This document shows, piece by piece, positions 43,380 through 51,967 of a DNA stretch of 64,000 nt. Each line of letters begins with the position of its first letter. Position 1 is the stretch's first letter. The DNA is taken from assembly GCF_021166585.1 (NCBI RefSeq), contig NZ_JAJOZE010000016.1:1-64000 (forward strand), given 5' to 3'. The notes beneath the pieces are model-generated. The model was given only the letters and a program-made list of their open reading frames with translations. It made no database searches and was not told the DNA's origin. This DNA comes from Metabacillus kandeliae. GTDB lineage: Bacteria; Bacillota; Bacilli; Bacillales; Bacillaceae. A program made the position numbers and the translations under genes.

Positions 43380-43769
43380 TTACAATTCACTATTACGCTC
43401 CCCCATAGGAGTGATTTGCCAGCTTACGCCAAACTTGTCTTTCAGCCATCCGTAACCCTGCTTTTCCCCTCCTGCCGAAAGTTCCTCCCATAAACGATCT
43501 GCTTCCTCCTGAGTTTCACATGAGACATAAAGAGAAATACCATTGCTAAATGTAAAATAAGTTCCCCCATTTGATGCCATTAATTCCTGTCCATCAAGAT
43601 AAAAGCTAACAGTTCTAGTAGTTCCCTCTGTTCCATGTTCTCCCTTGCTAAACCTCGTAACATTCATGATTTTGGAGTTTTTGAAAATAGAAACATAAAA
43701 ATTGACTGCCTCTTAAGCTTGGTGCTCAAAACACAAATGGGGTGTTATTTTTTGCATAGAAATGTTCAT
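43380..43769 (-). pseudogene. VOC/PhnB-like gene interrupted by one nonsense codon
   Basis: From the ATG at 43769 (RBS AGGAGG at 43780-43775) the frame reads MNISMQKITPHLCFEHQA, then TAA at 43715-43713, then EAVNFYVSIFKNSKIMNVTRF and on without a further stop to 43380. Family members have Glu at the TAA position (QAEEAVNFYV), so a GAA to TAA change has split an otherwise intact 3-demethylubiquinone methyltransferase-like (glyoxalase fold) gene of about 130 codons. Re-initiation at 43667 would give only the C-terminal 95 residues. A sequencing error is an alternative. Confidence 0.85.
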
Positions 43770-43851
43770 CTCTTCCTCCTCATTTTTTAGCAGGTCCATG
43801 CGATGCTTTATTCGCTTAGCAGCATATAAAACCTTTCAGGGTGTGACTATA

Positions 43852-43881
43852 AAAAAACGTGCAGAAACCAAATTCCGCACG
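43852..43881 (-). terminator. pgmB terminator
   Basis: On the minus strand CGTGC...GCACG with extra inner pairing is followed by seven T. Confidence 0.65.
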
Positions 43882-43888
43882 CTTCCTT

Positions 43889-44560
43889 TTATCTTTCTGT
43901 AAATTCCTTCAAAATCCCATCATAACTAAGCAGCTCTGTACCAGTATAAACCACATCCGCTTTATGAAGCGTTTCTTCCGACCCCACGCCAACCGCAAAC
44001 ATCCCGGCTCCCTTAATGGAATCCACACCTGCTGCTGCATCCTCAACTCCAATGCAGGCAGATGCTTCCACATTCAAAAGCTTTGCTGCTGTAAGGAAAA
44101 TTTCGGGATCGGGCTTTCCTTTTTGAATTTTCGCCGCATCCACAATTACATCAAACTCTTCCTTTAAACCAAGAGATTCCATCACAGCAAACGCATTTTT
44201 GCTGACAGAGGCAAGCCCGAGCTTCAGTCCGTGCTTTTTGATCTCTTCCAATAACGGCTCTATGCCAGGAAGAATATCAGCTGGTGTAATCGTTTCAATC
44301 AGTTTTACATAGTGCTCGTTTTTCTTCGCGGCAAGCTGTTCTTTTTCTTCCTGTGAAAAATCCTTTTCCCTGCCGCCAAGCTTTAAGATGAGCTCCAGCG
44401 ATTCCATCCGGGAAATTCCCTTCAGCTGCTCGTTATCTTCCTTTGTAAAGGTAATGCCGATTTCTTCAGCAAGGCCCTTCCAGGCTAAGTAGTGATATTC
44501 TGCGGTATCTGTAATAACTCCGTCCAGGTCAAAGATAAATGCTTCGATTTTGCCCATCAT
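43889..44560 (-). CDS. pgmB: Beta-phosphoglucomutase
   Basis: HAD-superfamily enzyme (223 aa) that converts beta-glucose-1-phosphate to glucose-6-phosphate. The nucleophile and acid/base aspartates are in FIFDLDGVITDTAEYHYLAWK. LKLGLASVSKNA, KGKPDPEIFL and CIGVEDAAAGVDSIKGAGM complete the beta-PGM pattern. It lies 38 bases after the GH65 phosphorylase gene and processes its product. GGAGGCTTGA precedes two adjacent ATG codons; either could be used. Confidence 0.94.
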   Translation of the reverse strand: MMGKIEAFIFDLDGVITDTAEYHYLAWKGLAEEIGITFTKEDNEQLKGISRMESLELILKLGGREKDFSQEEKEQLAAKKNEHYVKLIETITPADILPGIEPLLEEIKKHGLKLGLASVSKNAFAVMESLGLKEEFDVIVDAAKIQKGKPDPEIFLTAAKLLNVEASACIGVEDAAAGVDSIKGAGMFAVGVGSEETLHKADVVYTGTELLSYDGILKEFTER

Positions 44561-44598
44561 TCAAGCCTCCGGTAAAGGGGGGAATCCCCCCTTCTTCA

Positions 44599-46905
44599 TT
44601 ATTGTACAACTGCACTGTTAATCGCTGCGGAAAGTTTCCCGTTCTCTGGAAGAACAGCATCTTCGCCATAGAGCTTCAGCGAAAGCTCAGGTCCTTCCTG
44701 TGAAAGGTGTACATTTGTTCCTTCTGCCTTAACTGTAATCAAGTGATCGCGGTACACAATTTTAAATGTGTAGCTTTTCCACGCTTTTGGAATAAACGGA
44801 GCAAACGACAGTGTTTCATTGAATGTTCTCATGCCGGCAAAGCCCTGCACGATGGATAGCCATGAGCCTGTCATGCTTGTGATATGCAGGCCGTCCTCTG
44901 TGTCGTTGTTATAGTTATCCAGATCAAGTCTTGCTGTTCTGTTGTACATTTCATATGCTTTTTCTTCCATGCCGAGCTCTGCCGCAAGGATGGAGTGAAC
45001 ACATGGTGAAAGGGAAGATTCATGAACGGTCATCGGCTCATAAAATTCAAAGTTGCGGCGCTTTTCTTCTTCTGTAAATTGGTCATTCAAGAAGTACATT
45101 CCCTGCAGCACATCTGCCTGCTTGATAAAGCAGCTTCTTAAAATTTTATCCCATGACCAGTTCTGGTTGATTGGACGGTCTTCCGGCTTCAGCTCATCAG
45201 CAGGCATCAGCTCTTTATCAAGGAACGTATCATGCTGAACGAAAACCTGCTGCTCCTCATCATAAGGAAGGTACATGTTCGCCGCAATATCCTGCCACTT
45301 TTCGATCTCTTCGCTTGTGATTCCGAGCTCATCGATTTTGTCAGCATGACCGTTTTCTTTTAAATACTGGACTGTTTTCATCGTATAATTCAGCGTCCAC
45401 TGAGCCATTACATTCGTATACCAGTTGTTGTTAACATTGTTGTCGTACTCGTTCGGACCTGTGACACCGTGCATCATATAGACCGCTTTTTTTGCATGAT
45501 AATGCACGCGGTCTGCCCAGAAGCGGGAAATGCCAGTCAGGACTTCAAGGCCGTATTCATGGAGATACGCTTTGTCGCCGGTGTAATTGACATAGTTATA
45601 AATCGCATAGGCAATCGCCCCATTGCGGTGAATTTCTTCAAATGTAATTTCCCATTCATTATGGCACTCAACCCCTGTAAAGGTCACCATCGGGTAGAGA
45701 GCGCCTTTCAGCCCCTGCTGGCGGGCATTATGGTAAGCCCCTTCAAGCTGGTTGTGCCTGTACACGGTAAGATTTCTCGCAATGGCCGGCTTCGCTGTTG
45801 ATAAGTACAAAGGAAGTGCGTAAGCCTCTGTATCCCAGTAAGTTGCCCCGCCATATTTTTCTCCTGTAAAGCCCTTAGGACCAATGTTCAGGCGGGCATC
45901 TTCACCATAATATGTGCTGAACAGCTGGAACAGATTAAAGCGGATTCCCTGCTGGGCTTCTGCATCGCCTTCAATTTCCACATCCGCCATTTCCCAGCGC
46001 TTCAGCCAGCCTGCTTTATGCTCTTCAAGCAAAGCAGCATAGCCTTTTTCCGTCTGCTCTGCTAAAACCGCTTTTCCTTTCGCAATCAGCGCATCCTTTG
46101 GATGATCCCTGTCTGTTGTCACAGCAGCGTACTTATAAAGAACAGAGGCTTTTCCCTTCTCTGCTTTCATTGTAATGATGTTGTCAGCATACTCGCTTTT
46201 TTGGTTCGGCGAAACAGAAACAACGTCACCCTCTGCTTCAATTTTCATCGCAGCGCTTACGGTGAAAACTGGCGCACCAAACGGATTTCCTTTAGTTTTC
46301 ATGACAAGTGCTGCTTCGTATTCCCCTGTTTCAATGCTTTCCTCTTGCCAGAAATCCTCCTCATAGTTCGAGTCCTCATTCCGGATATCACCGTCAAGGT
46401 AAGGAATAAACGTAATCTCGCCATCATAGTTCACAGGTACTGCGGAATATTTGATGACAGCCAATTGGCTCTCAGCAACAGACAAGAAGCGGACAACATG
46501 AAAAGCTGTTTCTTTTTCATCTTTCACAACCGTGAATTTCCGCTCCAGCACGCCATGCTGCATATCAAGCTCACGGCTGTACTCCTTCACCTCGTCCTTG
46601 AAAAGATCCACTTCCTCGCCGTCAACCAGCACACGGATGCCTAGGTAGTTGATCGAATTGATGACCTTGCCGAAATATTGCGGATAGCCGTTTTTCCACC
46701 AGCCGACTCTTGTCTTATCTGGAAACCAAACGCCTGCAATATAAGAACCTCTATGAAAATCTCCGGAATACATCTCTTCAAAATTTCCGCGCATCCCCAT
46801 GTGGCCGTTGCCGATGCTCATCATGCTTTCAGCCAATCGGAATTCGTCTTTATGAAGCTCTGATTCAATGATCTTCCAGTTATCTACCTCAAATAATCTT
46901 TTCAT
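44599..46905 (-). CDS. GH65 disaccharide phosphorylase (probably maltose phosphorylase)
   Basis: A 768-residue glycoside hydrolase family 65 protein. It phosphorolyses an alpha-glucoside to beta-glucose-1-phosphate and glucose. The N-terminal beta-sandwich shows [13 protein letters not shown] and [21 protein letters not shown]. The (alpha/alpha)6 barrel holds the catalytic acid in [18 protein letters not shown]. These stretches match maltose phosphorylases such as YvdK best, though trehalose or kojibiose phosphorylase cannot be excluded. ATG at 46905 follows AAAGGGTGAAAG. It forms an operon with pgmB. Confidence 0.9.
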   Translation of the reverse strand: MKRLFEVDNWKIIESELHKDEFRLAESMMSIGNGHMGMRGNFEEMYSGDFHRGSYIAGVWFPDKTRVGWWKNGYPQYFGKVINSINYLGIRVLVDGEEVDLFKDEVKEYSRELDMQHGVLERKFTVVKDEKETAFHVVRFLSVAESQLAVIKYSAVPVNYDGEITFIPYLDGDIRNEDSNYEEDFWQEESIETGEYEAALVMKTKGNPFGAPVFTVSAAMKIEAEGDVVSVSPNQKSEYADNIITMKAEKGKASVLYKYAAVTTDRDHPKDALIAKGKAVLAEQTEKGYAALLEEHKAGWLKRWEMADVEIEGDAEAQQGIRFNLFQLFSTYYGEDARLNIGPKGFTGEKYGGATYWDTEAYALPLYLSTAKPAIARNLTVYRHNQLEGAYHNARQQGLKGALYPMVTFTGVECHNEWEITFEEIHRNGAIAYAIYNYVNYTGDKAYLHEYGLEVLTGISRFWADRVHYHAKKAVYMMHGVTGPNEYDNNVNNNWYTNVMAQWTLNYTMKTVQYLKENGHADKIDELGITSEEIEKWQDIAANMYLPYDEEQQVFVQHDTFLDKELMPADELKPEDRPINQNWSWDKILRSCFIKQADVLQGMYFLNDQFTEEEKRRNFEFYEPMTVHESSLSPCVHSILAAELGMEEKAYEMYNRTARLDLDNYNNDTEDGLHITSMTGSWLSIVQGFAGMRTFNETLSFAPFIPKAWKSYTFKIVYRDHLITVKAEGTNVHLSQEGPELSLKLYGEDAVLPENGKLSAAINSAVVQ

Positions 46906-46930
46906 CACTTTCACCCTTTTCTCCAGCTCA

Positions 46931-46950
46931 TTGTGCAACCGTTTTCACAA
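46931..46950 (-). promoter_or_regulatory. cre-like palindrome before the GH65 gene
   Basis: TTGTGCAACCGTTTTCACAA contains, on the minus strand, TGAAAACGGTTGCA, one position off the CcpA site consensus. It lies between a minus-strand TATAAT (46984-46979) and the start codon, so carbon catabolite repression is likely. Confidence 0.65.
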
Positions 46951-47034
46951 CAGCGGAAAAATTTTTTAATCCGCTTTCATTATACTATCATTTTCCTATT
47001 ATAGATAACTATTATTTGAATTAATTTGAAAAAA

Positions 47035-47575
47035 GAAAAGCGGAGGCCGCTTGTTCAGCCCTGACAAGCATAAGACGATCAGCCGGGGAAAGGCGATCTT
47101 TCCTTTCCCTGGATGAGCGGCTTATGACCTCGAGGGGCTAGCGGCCGGAGCTGGACAATAAGAAAAGCGCAAGCGGCTCGTTCAGCCCCGACAAGCGCTG
47201 GAGGAAAATCCCGAAAAGTCCGGTCTTAGACTTTTTGGGATTTTTCGAAGTGACTCGAGGGGCTAGCCGCTGGAGCTGGACAGAGAAAAGCGGAGGCCGC
47301 TTGTTCAGCCCCGACAAGCATAAGACTATCAGCCGGGGAAAGGCGATCTTTCCTTTCCCTGGATGAGCGGCTTATGACCTCGAGGGGCTAGCGGCCGGAG
47401 CTGGACAATAAGAAAAGCGCAAGCGGCTCGTTCAGCCCCGACAAGCGCTGGAAGAAAAAACCGAAAAGTCCGCACTTAGACTTTTTGTTTTTTTATGAAG
47501 CGACTCGAGGGGCTAGCTGCTGGAGCTGGACAGAGAAAAGCGGAGGCCGCTCGTTCAGCCCTGACAAGCGCTGGT
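47035..47575. repeat. Higher-order hairpin repeat, 250-bp A-B unit, 2.2 copies
   Basis: Two sub-units alternate. A (GAAAAGCGGAGGCCGC... with CATAAGAC/CTTATGAC arms) starts at 47035, 47285 and 47535. B (GAAAAGCGCAAGCGGCTC... with GTCCG/TTAGAC hairpin) starts at 47162 and 47412. Exact 250-base steps show that the A-B pair was duplicated as a block; the third A stops at about 47575. Sub-unit A is the same family as at 34.5 kb. Confidence 0.9.
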
Positions 47576-47628
47576 TATACATACTGATATTAATAGGAAA
47601 GCAGGCCCGCTGCAGCCAGGCCTTCTCT

Positions 47629-48894
47629 TTATTCCGCTTTCACCAAACGATCCTCCTGCACATCCGTCCTCTCCTTTAACCCAGGCAGAATCACCATGTA
47701 TATAAAAATGCCGCTTGCCCCGATTGCTGTAATGAAAAGCGAGGAAACAAAGCTTGAAAAGAATCCGCTCAACGTGACGGTGATGGAGCAGATGAGCATC
47801 CCCAGGTTAAAATTCAGGCCGGATACCGCCATATAGGAGCTTCTGGCATCCTCAGGCGGGAGGCTTGCCGTATAGTGCTGCTGAATCGGCGTCTTCATCA
47901 CCTCTGCAACAGTAGCGAATGCCATAGCTGCAAAAAGCACCCATATATTAAGAGAGTAGGAGATTACACCGTAGCCTGCGGTAAAAACAATGCACCCGGC
48001 GATCAGAACCGTGCTTTCTTTCATTTTGGATGCCAGGCGCACAGCAAATAAAGCTAGAATTACGACTAGAATCGTATTTTCTGTCCTAAGGAACCCAACC
48101 ATCTCCGTCCCTCCGAAAGCCCAGCCGAAAACATGTTGCATCGGCAAATCATTGCTCAAGCGGATGCTGATATAGTTTGTCAGCTGAAACTCCATCGAGA
48201 GGACAAGCACACCTGAAACGACGAAGAGAACAAACACTCTGTCCTTCAATACTGTTCCATAGCTTTTCAAAAGACCAGCCGCATGCTGTGCGGCTGACTT
48301 TGCCGCGCTTTCCTTCGGAGTATGGCTTTCGCTGATAAAAAACACAATCAGGACCCATGCGCAAAAAGCGGCAGCCGACATAGCTGCAAAAAGCTCGAAC
48401 AAATAATGCTCAAACAAGAGGCCTCCAGCTATCCCGCCAATCGCTACAGAAAGATTACTCGTCCAATATAATATCGTGTACATCAGCTTCCGTTCCTCCG
48501 TCCTGCTCACATCAATCAGCATTGCCTGATTGGCAGGCCCTGCAAGCCCCCAGCAGATGCTGTTCAGCGACATCATGCAAAACGTAAGCACCGGTGAAAA
48601 AAACCACGGAGAGTTTGAGAGCATCATTACCGTAAAAGCAAGAAACCGCAATGACTCGGCCAGCACAATTGTCTTCTTTCTCCCAAACTGATCGGAAATA
48701 TATCCGCCGATAAAATTAAAAAAGATACCGATGAAAACATTCACTAAAAGCAGCAGTCCCGTCGTTTTCAGCCCAAAATAATGAGATAAATAAATAGCCA
48801 TGAAAGGATAAACCATACTGCCGACGGTCGAACTGATAAATGATTCCGCCAGCCGGATTTTAATCGTCGGGTGAAACTGCCGCAATTCCTTCAT
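47629..48894 (-). CDS. MFS transporter, paralogue of the one at 9.5 kb
   Basis: A 421-residue carrier with 12 helices. Motif A GGYISDQFGRKKTIVLAE lies near residue 60, and NSICWGLAGPANQAMLIDV in helix 4. The order of motifs, the loop before helix 8 (NDLPMQHVFGWAFGG) and the C-terminal half align with the protein at 9459. The ATG at 48894 is chosen because AGGAGGGAGAAGGG precedes it; the frame is open for 61 codons upstream without an RBS. It is divergent from the EamA gene. Confidence 0.87.
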   Translation of the reverse strand: MKELRQFHPTIKIRLAESFISSTVGSMVYPFMAIYLSHYFGLKTTGLLLLVNVFIGIFFNFIGGYISDQFGRKKTIVLAESLRFLAFTVMMLSNSPWFFSPVLTFCMMSLNSICWGLAGPANQAMLIDVSRTEERKLMYTILYWTSNLSVAIGGIAGGLLFEHYLFELFAAMSAAAFCAWVLIVFFISESHTPKESAAKSAAQHAAGLLKSYGTVLKDRVFVLFVVSGVLVLSMEFQLTNYISIRLSNDLPMQHVFGWAFGGTEMVGFLRTENTILVVILALFAVRLASKMKESTVLIAGCIVFTAGYGVISYSLNIWVLFAAMAFATVAEVMKTPIQQHYTASLPPEDARSSYMAVSGLNFNLGMLICSITVTLSGFFSSFVSSLFITAIGASGIFIYMVILPGLKERTDVQEDRLVKAE

Positions 48895-49066
48895 CCCTTC
48901 TCCCTCCTCTAAAGCATTTCTTGTTAAATAGTACCATTTCCCAATTCCTAAATGAATAGGAAAAGACTGAACAAATTTTCTTTCATTTACTGAAGCATCT
49001 TTGGTATGGTAAGAAGGAATCCATTCCATCCTGGAAAGTGCATACTGCTTAGAAAGAAGGGAAATC

Positions 49067-50008
49067 TTGAAAAACAAGCAAACCTACCTCATCCTAATCG
49101 GCATCATGCTGTTATGGGGGTTTAACGTCTCTTTTCTTAAAATTATTGTCACAAGCTTTATGCCTGTCACCATGACCTCCTTCCGCATTTTTACAGCAGG
49201 CATCACCGTTCTGACGATACTCGCTATCATCAAGCAGCTCAGAAAGCCGACATTGCAGGAAATTAAATTTATCGTATTTGGCGGCCTTCTGAATGTCGTC
49301 GGCCATCATTACTTTCTTTCTACAGGACTAGCCAAAACCACTGCCGCAAACGGCGGCCTGATTCTCGGTCTCGGACCAGTGCTTACAGCCATCTTTTCGA
49401 TTATTTTTCTAAATAAAAAATTAACCCCCCTCAAGCTCGCAGGCTTTCTGCTCGGCTTTGCAGGGGTCACCTTTACTGTTCTTGCCGGCGGAAAAGGAAT
49501 CACCTCCATCAACATCGGCGACCTGGACATTTTCATCTGCATCATCAGCCAGGCAGCGAGCTTCATGATTGTCAGCAAAGCCGCTAAAATCATGGACCCG
49601 CGCCTGCTGACTGGCTATATGCTAATCTTCGGGTCTTTCATTCTCTTTGGCCTCGGCCTCTGGACAGAACCCGGCGGACTCGCCAGCATGGCAACCGGCT
49701 CCCTGACCGTCTGGGCCTGCTTTTTCGCATCAGCCGTCTTTGCCACAGCTGTCGGCCACATGACCTACAACAGCGTCATCGGCAAAGCAGGAGCAGCGGA
49801 AGCATCCATCTTTATGAACCTGAACACCTTTTTCGCCCTGCTCGGCTCTGCCCTCCTGCTCGGCGAAAAAATTCTTCCCGCTCACTTCATAGGCCTCCTG
49901 CTCATCATCGGAGGCGTGCTCCTCGGATCTGGAGCCATTGAAGAGCTCAGAACGAGAAGCAGAAACCGAAGACAGCGGCAAGAAGAACAAGCAAAATTAC
50001 ATGGCTAA
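49067..50008 (+). CDS. EamA/DMT-family transporter
   Basis: A 313-residue membrane protein with ten helices arranged as two EamA repeats (YLILIGIMLLWGFNVSFLKI in the first; DIFICIISQAASFMIVSKAAK in the second). Such drug/metabolite transporters export amino acids, nucleotides or other metabolites. A TTG start at 49067 behind GAAGGGAAATC is used. The C-terminus is basic and cytoplasmic. A strong terminator follows. Confidence 0.87.
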   Translation: MKNKQTYLILIGIMLLWGFNVSFLKIIVTSFMPVTMTSFRIFTAGITVLTILAIIKQLRKPTLQEIKFIVFGGLLNVVGHHYFLSTGLAKTTAANGGLILGLGPVLTAIFSIIFLNKKLTPLKLAGFLLGFAGVTFTVLAGGKGITSINIGDLDIFICIISQAASFMIVSKAAKIMDPRLLTGYMLIFGSFILFGLGLWTEPGGLASMATGSLTVWACFFASAVFATAVGHMTYNSVIGKAGAAEASIFMNLNTFFALLGSALLLGEKILPAHFIGLLLIIGGVLLGSGAIEELRTRSRNRRQRQEEQAKLHG

Positions 50009-50016
50009 ATAATAGA

Positions 50017-50056
50017 TAAAAACCCGAATCACTAGACACTGTGAATCGGGTTTTTC
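50017..50056. terminator. Bidirectional terminator
   Basis: AAAAACCCGA-TCAC and GTGA-TCGGGTTTTT arms with one mismatch, between convergent genes; the right half overlaps the end of the next gene. Confidence 0.85.
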
Positions 50057-50400
50057 CTTTTGCCATGGATGATACTGAGCATAACAGCACAGCTTACAAC
50101 AGCAAAAACTGTTAGGTAAGCGGACTTAAAAAGGAGTACTGTAATAAAAGCCAGAAGTATACAAGGAAGAATAATACGTATCATGACAGAGTATTTCCTA
50201 CGGAAAAAAACTAACAGCCATGAAATACCCAGCCCCACGAAAGATAACCAGGAAAAAAAGTAGGTGCCATAAAAAAAGATCGTTATATTTTCTGCCTTGG
50301 AAGGATTGTTGTTGCTTATTGCAATTAGAAATAAATTAAAAATGACAATAAAGGCAAGAATTCCAATAATATGTCTCTTAATGATCGCCATTCCCTCCAT
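50032..50400 (-). CDS. Small membrane protein of unknown function
   Basis: A 122-residue protein with four predicted membrane helices (residues about 8-25, 38-62, 72-90 and 93-112) and a basic tail GKRKNPIHSV. No family recognised. The start is uncertain: ATG codons at 50436, 50400 and 50391 are in frame, and only 50400 has a GAGG at acceptable distance. Confidence 0.65.
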   Translation of the reverse strand: MEGMAIIKRHIIGILAFIVIFNLFLIAISNNNPSKAENITIFFYGTYFFSWLSFVGLGISWLLVFFRRKYSVMIRIILPCILLAFITVLLFKSAYLTVFAVVSCAVMLSIIHGKRKNPIHSV

Positions 50401-50456
50401 TCGCTCTGCTGCCTCTATTATAGAAAAAAAATCCAAAATTGTAACTGCTAAGCTAG

Positions 50457-50491
50457 CAAAAAAGCAGCTAATCTGCTTAGCTGCTTTTTTA
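50457..50491 (-). terminator. Terminator of the SDR gene
   Basis: AAAAAAGCAGCTAA/TTAGCTGCTTTTTT, a near-perfect 14-bp stem with a five-base loop; works in both directions. Confidence 0.8.
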
Positions 50492-50591
50492 TCCTTTGAG
50501 CCCCGATCTCCTATGATCAGGGGTTTTAACTTTTTACAAAAACAGTTTATGGCTGGAACCTTAAACTATTTTTTCACCTCCAATAAAAAGG

Positions 50592-51326
50592 TTAAGCCTG
50601 CGCAGTTGGCCGGACAACAATCTCGTTTACATCAACATCTGATGGCTGTTCAATCGCAAACGCAATCGCCCGGGCTATCGCTTCCGGAGACATAGCGATT
50701 CTTTCAAAATCCTTGAGCTTCTCTCTTGCAGCAGGATTTGATATGGAAGCCATATCGAATGTTCTGGTCATGCCAGGTGAAATAATCGTTACCCTAATCT
50801 CATCACCAGCCTCTTGCCTCAGCCCTTCTGAAATGGCCCGTACAGCATATTTTGTAGCGGAATAGACGGCTTGTGTCGGTACAGTCTTATGTCCAGCTGT
50901 TGATGCAATATTAATAAAATGGCCTGATTTCTGCTTTCGGAAAATAGGCAGCGCGGCTGCTATGCCATACAGAACACCCTTGATATTAACATCAATCATA
51001 TTTTCCCAATCCCGAACGAACAAGTCATCAAGGAGAGAGATAGGCATAACCCCAGCGTTATTTATCACAACATCCACTTTTCCGAAAGTATCTGCAGCAT
51101 GCTTGACCAGATTTTCAACATCATTTCGCTTTGTCACATCCGTCACCTGAAAACTTGCAGTGCCTCCCTTGGAATGAATGTTTGCGGTCAATTCTTCAAG
51201 CTCCTTTTCTCTTCGTGCACCAGCAACTACTATTGCTCCTCGCTCTGCCAGCAAAACTGCAGCCGTTCTTCCCATTCCGCTGCTTGCACCAGTAATAACG
51301 ATTACCTTATCTTTAATATTCGACAT
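50592..51326 (-). CDS. SDR-family oxidoreductase controlled by MerR
   Basis: Classical SDR of 244 residues: VITGASSGMGRTAA at the N-terminus, VINNAGVMP, catalytic S in NIASTAGH and YSATK. It resembles YdfG/serine dehydrogenase-like or clavaldehyde dehydrogenase-type SDRs; substrate unknown. ATG at 51326 follows GGGGGGAATAAT. Its promoter has the 19-bp spacer expected for MerR activation, and a merR gene is divergently encoded, so it is probably induced by a small electrophile or aldehyde. Confidence 0.87.
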   Translation of the reverse strand: MSNIKDKVIVITGASSGMGRTAAVLLAERGAIVVAGARREKELEELTANIHSKGGTASFQVTDVTKRNDVENLVKHAADTFGKVDVVINNAGVMPISLLDDLFVRDWENMIDVNIKGVLYGIAAALPIFRKQKSGHFINIASTAGHKTVPTQAVYSATKYAVRAISEGLRQEAGDEIRVTIISPGMTRTFDMASISNPAAREKLKDFERIAMSPEAIARAIAFAIEQPSDVDVNEIVVRPTAQA

Positions 51327-51404
51327 TATTATTCCCCCCGCACTGCCATATTTGATTGGAACCATCATTCCACTGTTAACTTCGCTCATCAACAATGCTT
51401 CTTC

Positions 51405-51435
51405 AGAATAGCTTGTTGCAGTAACAATAAGTCAA
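51405..51435 (-). promoter_or_regulatory. MerR-type promoter with 19-bp spacer
   Basis: On the minus strand: TTGACT, 19 bases, TATTCT. The spacer contains the dyad TTGTT-ACTGC-AACAA (51413-51427). Long spacer plus central dyad is the signature of promoters twisted active by MerR proteins. Confidence 0.75.
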
Positions 51436-51550
51436 GCTTGAATATCCCTGTAAAATAATGCATAGTAAAATAAGAATTCTTATCCTTAATCTTCATTATT
51501 TTTTCACCTTTAACCTATTGTTACTATAAGCAAAAGGAGCTAAAAACCTT

Positions 51551-51922
51551 ATGGCATATTCAATGAAATATATCGAGGAACATTTAAATGTGACTGCCAA
51601 TACACTTAGATATTATGAAAAGGAAGGGCTATTAAAAAATATATCCCGTGATCCCAGAGGACACAGATTATATACTGATCAAAACGTTGAAAGCTTATCT
51701 TTTATCCGCACACTTAGAGCCACTAGCATGCCTATTTCCGAAATCAAGCGGTATCTGGATTTATATGATATGGGAGATGCGACTCTTTCTCAACGGAAGG
51801 AAATAATGATGCAGCATAAAGTAAAGGTGCAAAACAAAATTAATGAGGATTTAAAACATCTGGAAGCGATTAGTTATAAAGCAGCTATGTATGAAATTAA
51901 AGAAAATGAAAGGAATCAGTAA
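51551..51922 (+). CDS. MerR-family transcriptional regulator
   Basis: A 123-residue regulator. The N-terminal winged helix (YIEEHLNVTANTLRYYEKEGLL) and RGHRLYTDQNVESLSFIRTLRATSMPISEIKRYLDL are typical; a coiled-coil dimerisation helix follows. It is of the short type without a large effector domain and has no cysteine, so it cannot sense by thiol chemistry as AdhR does. Divergent from the SDR gene it most likely controls. RBS AAAGGAG. A perfect palindrome ATAAGAATTCTTAT lies at 51470-51483 between the two genes. Confidence 0.9.
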   Translation: MAYSMKYIEEHLNVTANTLRYYEKEGLLKNISRDPRGHRLYTDQNVESLSFIRTLRATSMPISEIKRYLDLYDMGDATLSQRKEIMMQHKVKVQNKINEDLKHLEAISYKAAMYEIKENERNQ

Positions 51923-51926
51923 AAGA

Positions 51927-51960
51927 AGAAAAGCTTTCCCGGGGAGGGAAAGCTTTTCTC
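51927..51960. terminator. Bidirectional terminator
   Basis: AGAAAAGCTTTCCC and GGGAAAGCTTTTCT form a 13-14-bp stem between the convergent merR and permease genes. Confidence 0.88.
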
Positions 51961-51967
51961 ATACTAT

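Noticed and set aside
46102-46644. A 180-codon plus-strand frame
   Set aside because: Antisense to the GH65 gene; composition is typical of a shadow frame.
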